DNA from: Polyporus tsugae
Taxonomy: Eukaryota; Basidiomycota; Agaricomycetes; Polyporales; Polyporaceae
DNA: 64,000 nt
Reading direction: 5' to 3'
Assembly (NCBI GenBank): GCA_024305745.1
Contig: JAHRBS010000007.1
Span: 2,170,001 to 2,234,000, forward strand
In this document: positions 1-10,542 of the stretch, one piece after another
Layout: each line of letters begins with the position of its first letter
How positions within the stretch are numbered: the first letter of the stretch is position 1
The notes under the pieces: generated by a model
Database searches by the model: none
Told to the model about the DNA's origin: nothing
Seen by the model: only the letters and a program-made list of their open reading frames with translations
Made by a program: the position numbers and the translations under genes

Positions 1-848
1 CCCAACCTTTCCAATCTCTAAGAGAGTCGCGTCCCATCCACGACGAATGGGTCCGCTCCGATGAGTACCACAACTCGTATCTCATTCCCCACGACGAGGC
101 TCTCGCGTACGTGCGCAAGAATAGCGACGAAAACGGTGTTCCCGAGATCGCCGTGAGCACCGCGCAAGGCAAGCTCCTTAACCTCTACGCCAAGTCCATC
201 GGCGCGAAGCGGATCCTCGAGATCGGGACGCTGGGAGGGTGAGAGTATCGGATTCTCCTCGCCGACAACCCGCTAAAATATACAGGTACTCCGCTATATG
301 GCTTGCACGGGCATTGCCAGCAGATGGTGAGCTCGTCACCTTGGAGCTCGAAGAGAAGCACGCCAAGGTATCAGCATACATCCCACTGCACGTGGGACGG
401 CGATGAGACCCATTTTCAGGTCGCCCAGGAGAACATCGACCGTGCTGGACTCACGTCCAAGGTCAAGATTATCATCGGTCCCGCCGCGGAGTCTCTGAAG
501 AAGCTCCCGACGGAGCCCCAGTTCGACCTCGTGTTCATCGACGCGGACAAAGAGAACAATGCCACCTACCTCCTTGAGGCTGAACGCCTCGTTAGGAAAG
601 GCGGCGTCATTGTCAGTCTCTCAGGCTGGTCTTCCGTTATCGCCACGCGTATCTAACCATTGTTGTAGATCGTGGACAACGTCGTCCACCAGGGCCGTGT
701 CGCAGATCCCACCAATACCGAGAAGGCAACCCTTGGTGTGCGCAAGCTCCTTGAGCATCTGAAGCATGACAAGAATGTCGAGGCGACCACCATTGCTACG
801 GTTGGCGAGAAGGGCTGGGATGGCTTCACCTACGCCGTTCGTCTGTAG
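1..848 (+). CDS. SAM-dependent O-methyltransferase (caffeoyl-CoA OMT type), 5' partial
   Basis: This is the 3' portion of a class-I O-methyltransferase that would move a methyl group from S-adenosylmethionine to a hydroxyl on a small, often catechol-like, substrate in the cytosol. Exons read 1(partial)-238, 286-367, 420-611 and 669-848, joined in phase. Seen in order: an N-terminal WVRSDEYHNSYL segment, the SAM-binding ILEIGTLGG loop (split by intron 1), YSAIWLARALP, an acidic LELEEKH strand, the FDLVFIDADKE metal/substrate motif, and GGVIIVDNVV followed by a short C-terminal tail. The order and spacing match fungal caffeoyl-CoA OMT-like enzymes. The start codon is not visible: the reading frame is open back to base 1, so a few N-terminal residues lie upstream of the window. 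The substrate cannot be inferred. Confidence 0.88.
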
Positions 849-1494
849 TTTATGTCCGCCACACCGTCGGGCCAGATAGAGCCTTGCTGTAATGTAAACC
901 TTTGTAAGTAACAGTTGATGCAGTCTGCAACATACCTGTGCCTTCATCAAACGCAGTCTAACATGCAGTAACATCGTGTTGCTAAAGCACCACGGAAAAG
1001 AGGCACGAACCTTCAATGCGGGCCTCACCGTCCTGCAAAGATCGAACCTCACTTCAAACTGACTTCGAGCCGGAGTTTCGCACGATCACAGCAGCACACG
1101 AAAGAGGTGGGGGCGTATCAGACCTGATTGTATTAAACTAACCAGCGAACTGCCCTAATGGTGTGGGGGGAGAGGGAGGTACCTTTTCCTCGCACGCGAG
1201 TAGTAGAGTAAAAAAAGGGATCACGGGATATAGCAAGCAAGCAAGAAGGAGTAGCTAGAGAGAGAGCAACTGTCCGAGTCCGTGCGCACGGCAAACACAC
1301 CGGTGGGTGAGCGAGGTATCGTAGCGTAACATCTACAACGCGTAGGCCCTACAAACAAAGTGTCCGACGAGGCAGCAAGAGTCCGATTCGAGAACTATGG
1401 CCATAGGTTAAGGCCCGCCCTTGTTCAAGTCCATGATGTTCGTCAGGGGGATCTGCTCCCGGCTGGGGAGGGAACGCTAGCTGGTTGGGTCCGC
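849..1494. other. Intergenic region between convergent genes
   Basis: This 0.65 kb gap separates the 3' ends of the convergent O-methyltransferase and cupredoxin genes. I see no conserved coding segment, RNA gene or repeat. It probably holds two 3' untranslated regions. Confidence 0.5.
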
Positions 1495-3071
1495 TTAGAG
1501 CGCGAGGACAGCCGCCGCGATAGCGGCGACACCGAGGAGCGCACTCGATGCAGCGGTGGAAGCCGCGCCATTGTTCTTGTCAGCGGCACCCGTGGGGGCA
1601 GCGGAGGCGGAGGTGGAGTCGGGGGACGCGACAGAACTGGAGCTGGGGGAGCTAGCAGCCGGGGAGGACGAAGACGCGGCGTTGTCGACGGCAGCGTTCA
1701 CGGGGGCCATGTCGGTGGGGATCATCTTGGGGGCGTCACCGCTCAAGTCGATGGAGCCGTCGTCCTTGAGTGTCTCGGGGTTGGCGCCGAGGAACGAACG
1801 GGTGTACATGACGTTCTCCATGACGAGGGAGTGCGACCAGTCAGGGAGGGATGCGAGATCGATGTTCTGACCCCAGCTGGCGGCCTTCGCGTTACCAGAG
1901 GTGAGCGAGTTGGTGTAAGCCATCATAGCGGCCATGTCCGAGGAGTTGGAGACTGCGGAGCCCATGGTCTGCGAGATGGAGGTGGAGGCCATGTACGCTG
2001 ACGGGGGGTTGATGACACCAAACATGCCCTTCTGACAGTGACCAGGGGTGCCACAGTAGAAGAACGTCGGGTTCGTGTCATTGACAACTTGAGTGAACGT
2101 GAACGGCGCGTCGTGCTCGCCCGACGCGAAGGGTGCATCGCTGGTCTTGTTGCAGATCTCGAGGGCCGACGACTTGGTGACGGTGTGGTTCTTGGCGTTC
2201 CAGACGAACATGACGGTGTCACCGACGGACGCATTCACCGCGAAGGGAACAAAGCGAAGAACACCCTGGGTGGGAGCGACGATGACAGTGTGGGTAGCAC
2301 CGTTACCCTTGCTACCCGAGTATGAGCCGTCGTCGGAGCTGGAGCTCTGAGTGGACGAGGGCGTATAGGTCGCAGGGGGGGCGCCATAGGACGCAATGCA
2401 TTCTGAATAGAAGGTCAATGGTCCGTTCTAAAGCAGATATGTTCCGGATAACTCACGCTGCACGCAGTCATTGTAGCCAGAACTGCCCCAGTTGGTGCTG
2501 CCGGAACCATACGACATAGTGCTGGTAGCCAAGGCACTGGAGGTCGAGGCGGTGGAGCTCTCGTACATGATTGAAGTCGATGTGGAATCCACCATCTCCG
2601 TGGACGTGGACTTGCTGCTGTCCTTCATGGAAGAGGAATCGCTCGAGTAGGAGGACGAGTCGCTCTTCGACGTCGACTTGCTATCATATGCCGAGCTCGA
2701 GGAGCTGGATGAGCTGCCGTAGTTGTTGTTACCCGAGTCGTATCCGGACGAGTCGCTCTTCGAGGTCGACTTGCTGTCATATGCCGAGCTCGAGGAGCTG
2801 GATGAGCTGCCGTAGTTGTTATTTCCCGAGTCGTATCCGGAAGAGCTGCTGCTAGAGGAGCTGTTGTAGTCGCCAGACGAGCTGTTGTAGTCACCAGAGT
2901 CGTAGCTAGAGCTCGACGAAGGGCTAAACGGAGAAGAATACATGAGCCGTCTGAACTATTGTTTGGAGGAAACAAACAGGGTACTCACCTCGAGCTCTGG
3001 TTGTCCTTGGTGGGAGCAGCGGCGACGAAGCCGACGAGGAGAGCAGTGCTGAGGAGAGTGGAGAAACGCAT
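1495..3071 (-). CDS. Secreted serine-rich protein with cupredoxin domain, GPI-anchor candidate
   Basis: Exons run 3071-2989, 2950-2457 and 2402-1495, giving 494 residues. The start at 3071 opens a signal peptide (MRFSTLLSTALLVGFVAAA). A Ser/Tyr/Asp-rich region follows, with a 31-residue unit present twice, and then one cupredoxin domain. The domain keeps a full set of type-1 copper ligands: His in NHTV, and Cys, His and Met in the FFYCGTPGHCQKGM stretch. Next come a conserved segment with NVMYTRSFLG, a Ser/Ala/Pro-rich stalk and a hydrophobic C-terminus (LLGVAAIAAAVLAL) typical of GPI attachment. Related fungal extracellular serine-rich cupredoxins sit at the cell surface, but their redox partner is unknown. 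Copper binding is likely from the ligands; the function is inferred only at the level of a wall or surface protein. Confidence 0.85.
2656..2841. repeat. Two tandem copies of a 93-bp coding repeat
   Basis: Two adjacent 93-bp units (about 2656-2748 and 2749-2841) differ at only a few bases. They encode a repeated 31-residue Ser/Tyr/Asp-rich block in the stalk of the cupredoxin protein. Because the period is a multiple of three, copy number could change without breaking the frame. Confidence 0.85.
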
Positions 3072-4694
3072 CGTGACAAAAGTAAGCTAAAAGGACCGTC
3101 GAGGTGTGGGTGTCGGGGTTGGACAAGGACAAGGACAGGCGAGTCAATCTAGACGTCGAAGAGTGCCTCCCGGGAGGGTTTGCAGCTAGCGGCCCTGTCA
3201 AAGGGAGTGATCTGTGCGAACGACATGGCGGTCAGTATGCGAGCGCAAATGGAGAGTGTATTAGAGAAGACATACCCCGAAGAACGAAGAGAACGAAAGA
3301 AAGGAGGGCGAGATTCAACTCGACTCCGAGAGGGTAAGGAAAGAACGAAGGGGGGGGGCGAACGAAAAGGTTGGCGGACATTGGGTGCTGGAGAGGTGCT
3401 TATATCGCGGAGGGAGTATGTTTCGGGGATTCGGGGGCGGCATGGCGACAGATGACCCATTGGATCATACAATCATTGCTTCCTTCCTTCATCCCGGCGT
3501 TCCAATCGACGAACCATTCCAACTCTTTCCCATCCCGCGCCGCCCAGCCAATCACGTTCGCCGACTAGGGCGCGTGTCCCAAAACGGGGGTGTCTGTCCA
3601 CTTGTTCTCCTCCTCCGTGCCCGGCGCATCCTTCTCCAGCGATCTGACGTCCACACCTGCTGTCCTCACGACTGCTACCATCACAACTTCTCCTCCACTG
3701 CAGTACTGTACTCCTCACCTGTCACACGCAAAAATATCCCGGTGCACGTCCATCATCCCACCCTCCTTCGAATTTATCCACCGCATCACCCGCCCATTGG
3801 TCATGGACGTCTTCTTGACATATTCTTGAAGCGTCTCTTTCTCGTCCTTCCCATCTCTCCGGGAATCGACCTCTCGGGATCTGACCTTCAGGTACTGCAT
3901 GATCATGATCACGATGTCCACCGAGCCGAGGCCTATGCGATGCATTCCTTCGGAATCGAAGGGACCCTTTTCCATCGTCTTGGTTGCCGATCAGTGTTCA
4001 GCGTTCAGTAAGTAGTTGGTTGAACCTTGACCACGCTCGGCCGTCCAATATGCGACCCTCGAACATTAGATACGCGCCAACAAGTGCATGCAACAGCAGG
4101 CGGTCTTGTATCGAGACGCCGTCAGATATTGTACGTGTATTGTGTTGCGCCGAAGACGCTGAGGCAATGAGCCTGTATGTACAAGGCGGTGGCGACAATC
4201 ACGGGCCTGTCCGTTCGTTGACATGAGCAAACTACACTTATCCGGGCAGCTCAAGAGCGACGAGAACACAACGAACCTTGGGTTTGAAGCAACAAGCATA
4301 ACGCCAGTCAATACATCCTACGCATCTACCATTCCACCTATACCTACCAAGCATGCGCAGTGGCGGGGCCCGTGGTGGCGTACATACATGTCTACCGACA
4401 CAGTGAATTATGAACGGACACAGGATCTATATCACAACACTGACAACTGTAACAGATCTAAACCCGAACACCAGAACAGCCTCCTTCCACATCTTCAATC
4501 AGTCCCAGAAAGTAAATATACACGGGAGCCCTCGAGAATTTGACACCACGAGGACCGCGCGTGTGCGGTTTTGCAAACAGGACGCTCTTGAGAAAGTATT
4601 GCAGCGCAGTAACCCCGCCGACCAAGCAACCGGTACCGACCAGCTTTCTCAAGGTCTCCAAGCAATAGTTCTAGTGTACGTACGCCTTCGGCTT
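3072..4694. other. Long intergenic region, includes cupredoxin promoter
   Basis: This 1.6 kb has several open frames, none with a recognisable domain or a convincing exon chain. Upstream of the cupredoxin gene on the minus strand there is a TATA-like GATATAAGC (about 3398-3406) and a CCAAT box (about 3545). The distance from the TATA-like site to the ATG would imply a long leader. From about 4000 to 4690 I see nothing I can name. Confidence 0.4.
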
Positions 4695-6040
4695 TCAGGA
4701 TCTCACGGGGCGCACCCCGGAAGGCAAGCCTACCGGTTGCCGCCCGCGAAGCCCGAGTGAAGCGCCGAGCGGAGCAGGCATTTCCCCCCTCGGTCTTGTC
4801 GGCGGCGGCATCCGTTCTTGGCCACGGAAGGGCTCGGGCTCGGGCGGGGGACGCGAGACGGGGTCCGATGGGCCGCGTATTTCTTCAGCCTCGGCCTCAC
4901 CGTCGTCATCAAAGCGCACCTTCGCCCGCCGCTTCGTGTCGCGCAGCTCGCGGAGGCGGGCCATCGACTTCGTCACATGCTCTTCACTGCCCGCTCGGGC
5001 CACGGACGGGGCAAAAGACGCAGGGTTCGCCTTTCGGTCGGCGAGGGTTGGGCCGCGTGTGATCCTGGGGGGCGGGAGGGGTTCGCCACTGTGCCTATCG
5101 GTCGTCACGGAGCGTGGGAGGTCTGAAGGACGGGTCTCTTGCGCGGTCTTCATTTCTGACGCGCGCAGTGTCGTCGCGTGACTGCGGACGCCACGCTCGC
5201 GCTCGTCGAAAAGCCAATCAGGAAGGTCGCGCGGGTTGCGGGCCTTCTCGATATGATAGGCCTTCATCGCGCGTGTGAGGCGGGACTCTCCACCGACAGG
5301 AGTTTCTGTGTGATTCAATAATGGCCGCGCCGGCTAAGCATGACAGAAAGCGAGCAAGAAGACGAGATCACGATACCTTCGCCACTGTAAGATGCGACGT
5401 TGCTTGACCACGCCTTGCTAACGTTGATCGTGAGGTTGCTTGCCACACCGGTAACGCTACCCCACAGCGACGACCCAAAACCGGCCGGTGGCTTCTCGTC
5501 CACTTTGTCATCCATCCCCATTTCATCCATGCTCGTCCGAGAAGAAGAGGCACTCCCGGGTGGACGCTCGAATCCATCAGATCCACCGGAAGAAGCACTT
5601 GAGTCTGACAGACGATCCTCTGCCCTACGGGACCCACCGTAGTCTTCAGACCGGCTCGACGCATGGACTCGAGCGGGAGCAGGTGCCCTGCCTCTCGGTT
5701 GGGCTGCGTCTATCCTCGGACCTCTCGGAAGGCTCGGAAGGGGAGGGGGTGCCTCCGAGCGAGATCCATTCCGTGGCTCCGCGCTACGATCGAGTGAACG
5801 TGAACGTGAAAAGGCGGGTGGGCGCGCGGATATACTCCCACTAGACCGCTGGGTGCGAAGAGTGCGTGGCTGTGACGGAAGTGGCGGGGCTGCGGAATAG
5901 TGGTAGCTGGAGGGCGGCGGGCGTTCGCTTGCAGAACTCGGAGGACGTGAAGGAATGTTTTGCCGCGGCAGGCCCGGGGCGAGCGACCGCGTGCGGGGGT
6001 TGGAAGGCAGTCCTACGCTGGTGGCGCGGGCAAGAGACAT
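4695..6040 (-). CDS. Mso1-like protein with Sec1-binding region
   Basis: Exons 6040-5377 and 5305-4695 join in phase to give 424 residues. The N-terminal half is Pro/Ser/Arg-rich and probably disordered. The conserved block spans the intron (about residues 192-260). It contains LWGSVTGVASNLTINVSKAW, then SRLTRAMKAYHIEKAR and DLPDWLFDERER. This resembles the Sec1-binding region of Mso1, the yeast exocytosis factor that binds the SM protein Sec1 at sites of vesicle fusion. The tail is basic and ends GLPSGVRPVRS. The gene is divergent from the sulfide:quinone oxidoreductase gene. The Mso1 link rests on one motif block, so the family assignment is moderate. The frame stays open a little upstream of the ATG at 6040, so an extra 5' exon cannot be excluded. 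Confidence 0.68.
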
Positions 6041-6982
6041 GTAAACCGCGATGAGGAGGGAAAGGCGCGAGCGAGCGAGAGCGTTTAGAGATCCTGGGGC
6101 GATTTACGCAACACGAAGGACAGTCCTGCTGGGGGAGAAAGGAAGTGAAGGGCCGCCCGGCGGGGATGATAGAAGGGAGAAGATCTAAAATACAGAAGAA
6201 CTGAGTAAATGAACGAAGGGAAGGGAAGTGTTAGGGCCCACGGGATGGAGTGGAAATGGGGGGCGGAACATACGACGCACCGTGGCAATGTTATAACGGC
6301 TGGAGTGTGGGAGTACAGACGTAGTCACCGTCCACCAAGGATCCGCGGCCTTCGAGTCCTGTCAGGGTTGCTTGGAATGCAAAGGACGTAGGGTATATGG
6401 GATGCCGGACACTGACTTAGACGTCTGACGTGCGTTAGCCCGAGGCGATGCGACAGAAGAGAATAAGGGCGCGACAGGACGTTGAGTGAACTGCCTGCAG
6501 TTCGTCCTAGACTGCCTGGTGAAAGTATAGTAGAGAGACACCGCGGGGCGAGAGCGAGAAGATGAGAAAGGGACAGAGCGCTTCGAGTTTCGATGGAGAT
6601 ACCGAATCGCAGTCTACTCGGACTTGGAACTGGATCCTCCTGGAACTCATCCAGCCCGCGAGCGCCCGTCACAACAACAACCATCATCTTCCTCGCTCAG
6701 TCCGCCCATAGTGGTCATTAGGTCTCGGAGTAGGTATATGCGAGCGAGATGTCTTGAACATCGAGCGACGGCACTACAGTCCTTGACCACTCCGGCCGTC
6801 GTACGCGTGTGCCGGCTGATCGACGGTGTGAAGATTGCGAAACGCTCGCGCCTTCGTCCATTCCGAATTGTCTGACTGGACATATACCCAGAGGCCCCCA
6901 CCAGCTGCGCTTTTCTTCTTTTCTCAAGCACCTGCGCATACACACGCTCCTTCCAGTCAAGTACCCCAGTGCTCTGGAAAAC
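6041..6982. promoter_or_regulatory. Divergent promoter region, Mso1-like / SQR
   Basis: These 0.94 kb separate the starts of two divergent genes and must hold both promoters and leaders. Short open frames occur, but none shows a known domain. I cannot define individual binding sites. Confidence 0.4.
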
Positions 6983-8755
6983 ATGCTCGCATTGGCGTCC
7001 CGATCTAAGGCGTTGATAAAGCGGGCTCCTGCAGCCGCTCGCTGGGCGACCACCACAGCGAGCAAGGATCAGTTTAAGATTCTCGTGGTCGGAGGAGGTA
7101 CGTACGTCACTCTATGACGCATCAATTATTATGTCTCTTCGCCGCCGCTGATTGTTCCACGCCGTCTCGCCGCGCACAGGCTCTGCCGGTCTGACGGTGG
7201 CCAACCAGCTTTACAACCGCTTCAAGAGCGCCGGAAAAGCGTTGAACGAGGGCGACATCGCCATCCTCGATGCCGCTGAATATCATTACTACCAGGTACG
7301 AATGATCGTCGACGCCGTCCCACGTCTATGAAATCTTTGCTCAAACACCACGCCGCTCTGGTGGGAATTTGACAACATATAGCCCGCATGGTATGTCGAT
7401 GATCCTTTCTGCGCGTCGCGACCGGAGGAACGCCAGACGTAACTTACGCCTCCATGCGCCTCTCGCTTTGACAGGACTCTCGTTGGCGCAGGCTTGAAGC
7501 AGAAGGAAGACACGCGCCGGAAACTCGACGCGCTCATCCCGTCGCACCTCGCCCACATTCCTGAGAATGTCAAGACATTCGAGCCCAAGACCAACACTCT
7601 CACCACAGCATCAGGGCGCAAGATTGGTTACGAGAGTCTGGTCGTCGCGACGGGCCTGCAGACTAACTGGTCATCCATCCCCGGGCTCGAGAAGGCCCTC
7701 GCGGACCCGAAGTCGGGCGTGTCTTCCATTTACTCGTACAACACTGCCGACAAGGTATGGAGAGACATCGATGCGCTCCGGTCGGGCAAGGCCATCTTCA
7801 CCCAGCCGGCTGGTGTTATCAAGTGCGCCGGAGGTGAGTTATCCTGCTTTCCACGCTTGTCGGGACGTACTGACCGTTGGTTCCCAGCTCCCCAAAAGAT
7901 CATGTGGATGGCCTGGGACAGGTTCCAGAGGACAGGTCGTGGAGACACGATCTCCGTCGATTTGTATACGGGCACGCCCACTATCTTCAGCGTCAAAAAG
8001 TACGCTGATGCGTTGGAGGAGCTCCGCATCCAGCGCGGTGTCGGTATCTCCCTCAAGCACAACCTGATTGGCGTGAACCCGGACGCGCACAAGGCGACGT
8101 TCAAGACGGCGGACGGAACCGTGGACGTTGACTACACCCTTCTACATGTGTCGCCGCCAATGGGTCCCCTGGATGTCATGAAGGGGCAACCGATTGTGGA
8201 CCAGGCAGGGTGGGTGTCTGTCGACAAGGATACACTCCGCCACACGAACCCCGAGTACGGTAACGTCTGGGCTCTGGGCGACTGCTCTAGCCTGCCGACC
8301 AGCAAGACCGCTGCTGCCGTCACCGGTCAAGCTCCGGTCCTGACTGAAAACTTGTTCTCCGTCGTCGACACGGGCAAGCTTTCGAACGCAGCATATGATG
8401 GCTACACCAGCTGCCCAGTAGGCTCCTTTCTGTTCTCCAAGCTAATAAAGCTCCATCACTGACAACGCTCGCCCCTCTAGCTGTTGACTGGTTACGGCCA
8501 GCTCATGTTGGCAGAGTTCAAGTACGGTCTGGTGCCCAAGGAGTCTTTCTCGAGCTTCCTCGGCGACCAGGCCATCCCGCGAGCGGCCTACTACTATCTC
8601 AAGAAGGACTTCTTCCCCTGGGCATACTGGAATTTCATGGTTCGTGCCGTCCCTACATCCTACTGTGACGCTGTTTGACCCCCGCTACTCGTCCACAGGT
8701 CAAGGGCAACTGGTTCGGAACCTCAGGGTTCATTCGGCCCACGTTTGGCCAGTAG
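6983..8755 (+). CDS. Sulfide:quinone oxidoreductase, mitochondrial
   Basis: Seven exons (6983-7097, 7180-7295, 7383-7390, 7475-7833, 7888-8417, 8481-8639, 8699-8755) encode 447 residues, the usual length for eukaryotic SQR. The enzyme oxidises sulfide and passes electrons to ubiquinone at the inner mitochondrial membrane. The first 30 residues are rich in Arg, Lys, Ala and Ser, as in a mitochondrial presequence. The FAD-binding ILVVGGGSAGLTVA motif follows (split by intron 1), then YESLVVATG, FTQPAGVIKCAGAPQK, and the second FAD segment NVWALGDCSSLPTSKTAAAV. A C-terminal amphipathic FFPWAYWNFMVKGNW region fits membrane attachment. Exon 3 is only 8 nt. The ATG at 6983 was chosen because it begins the targeting sequence directly upstream of the Rossmann fold. 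Confidence 0.93.
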
Positions 8756-8937
8756 ATGCATCGCATTTTATTACACCTGTATTAGACCCGTCATATTCAT
8801 TCGTTTTTTCTATTCACATCTGCCCTCAGCCCCACCGTGAGCCTAGGGTTTTGTGTCGGTTCACCGATCCCTCAGTGAAAATAGGATCCACACCAGATGA
8901 GATTTGTGTGACAGGACGATAAGACATCCAAAGCTGA

Positions 8938-10326
8938 TTAGAACCCAAAAATGTCGTCAATCTCGTCCCGCTTTGTCTTTTTTCTCTTCGCCTTGGTCGG
9001 ACCACCTTCGCCGTCAGCCTTTTTCCGCTTCGCAGCGCTGGCCGAGGTCGCAGCAGCCAGAACTGGCGTAACTGTGAGAACAGACGTTAGCAAGACGGGG
9101 CCCGCTGCAGGTGGTATGTCTGATAGTGCAAGTACCAAGAGACACGTTATGCGAATATAACGCGTCGAAGAGGGCTTACGTCTGCTTCGGCCGAATTCAA
9201 GTTCGCTTGAGAGGGAAAACGTTGTGATGTCGAGATATTCCTCTTCGTCAGCGAGAGGTTGTAGCGTTGCAGGAGCGGAAGGAGCGGATGTGGATGCTTC
9301 CTGTAAGTCTCCCGGCGCGTGTGTTGGTGTGGTACGGTCAAGTGTATGGCCAAGGTCTTCGTCTGGCGTCTCGTTGGGAGTTGGGACCTTGCTGACCGGC
9401 CTCGACGTCGTGGCACAAGGTACTGTACTCAACGAAGCAATGTTGCCTTCGGATAGTTGAGGTAGCTTCTTCGTCTTGTAAACGTCGGACGGCTTGGATG
9501 ATGTCAATTATGGGCGTGAGTCGTGGTGAGGTTGGATGTGCGGCTCACATGTAATGTTTGTAGGGCCGTATAGCTGGCGGACCAGGAGATCTCGAGCGCA
9601 GACTTTACCTCGGACAACAGGATATTCGTGCGGGATGCGATGGCAGCTAGTGCTAGGATCAATTGGAGAAATGCACCCGTTTGCATCATGAGTGTAAAAG
9701 ACCTATCGGAGGTCGGTCACCGGCACGATAACAGGCGTAGCAGTCACTTACTCGTAGGCACGTAACGAACGTTCCCGAGCCTATTGAGTGTTTGCAGTTT
9801 AGTCTCATGGCCCAAGTACACACTTTATGCTTGAGACTCACTCGGTCGATCAGAGTGCAGCAGGCACTGCACCTCTCCAAAACAAACAATAAGGACTTTG
9901 CGTCTGGATAATGCGTCCACGGACCTTTCAACGCCTTTTTGCTGTGCGCGCACCCTCTGTCATGATAGGCCATGGGATAGAGAGTTACAGTACTCACGTC
10001 CGTGCTGACGATTCTCCCCAAAACGAAAGGCGAAGATTCTCCACGACGTCGTCCATGTGCGTCTCGTCCACACGCTCACCAAGCTTCCTCAACTCAGCAA
10101 CGCGCTGCCAGAATAGAGCTGTACGATGCTGGTTCTTCCCCTTGTAGTACAGCCTCTCCAGCACCTGAAGTTCTGTGCGATGACTGTCGAGGGCAGCCTG
10201 TAGTCTACGCGAGCACGCCTTGAGCTGTTTGAGAACCGCATCGAGTACCGGATGATGTTCAGAATCCAGCGAGGACCTTTGCAGGCAGCTCAAGGAGGGA
10301 GATGGCACATGGCGGCGCGGCGGCAT
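8938..10326 (-). CDS. Ribonuclease MRP subunit Rmp1-like (NEPRO family)
   Basis: Six exons (10326-9998, 9956-9842, 9780-9752, 9702-9549, 9492-9180, 9071-8938) give 357 residues. The signature is ERLYYKGKNQHRTALFWQRV near residues 50-70, characteristic of the RNA-binding Rmp1/NEPRO family that works in RNase MRP and pre-rRNA processing in the nucleolus. A second conserved stretch, MQTGAFLQLILALAAIASR, is helical and hydrophobic, as in fungal members. The C-terminus is lysine-rich and ends DEIDDIFGF, a typical acidic-aromatic tail. An in-frame ATG at 10422 would add 32 residues; I preferred 10326 because conservation starts shortly after it. The gene is divergent from the beta-adaptin gene with about 0.2 kb between starts. 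The last intron is a multiple of three with no stop, so retention would still be readable. Confidence 0.82.
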
Positions 10327-10542
10327 GGTCTGAAGATGTGCCCCAGACAGGCCCCAGATGTGCCCAACGCGACGGAACGGAGAAGAGGTCTGGGCGTCTA
10401 CGATTACAGCAGCCCTGCCCATCTTCCTCCATCACGGTGTCTCGGCTACCCTCGTCTCCAAATCTCGCGGTCATATACCCCTTCTCCCACACTGGCTCGT
10501 TACGAAACAAGACGACGGTGAAGGCGGTGATTAGCTTGCAAA

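Noticed and set aside
1360..2001. 213-codon plus-strand frame, Gly/Arg-rich
   Set aside because: It is antisense to the cupredoxin gene and reflects its Ser/Ala-rich codon use; no domain or splice structure.
3385..4011. 208-codon plus-strand frame
   Set aside because: His/Pro-rich composition, no known motif, no matching exons; probably chance in the promoter region.
4757..5181. Overlapping plus-strand frames
   Set aside because: Antisense to the conserved Mso1-like exon; composition of a shadow frame.
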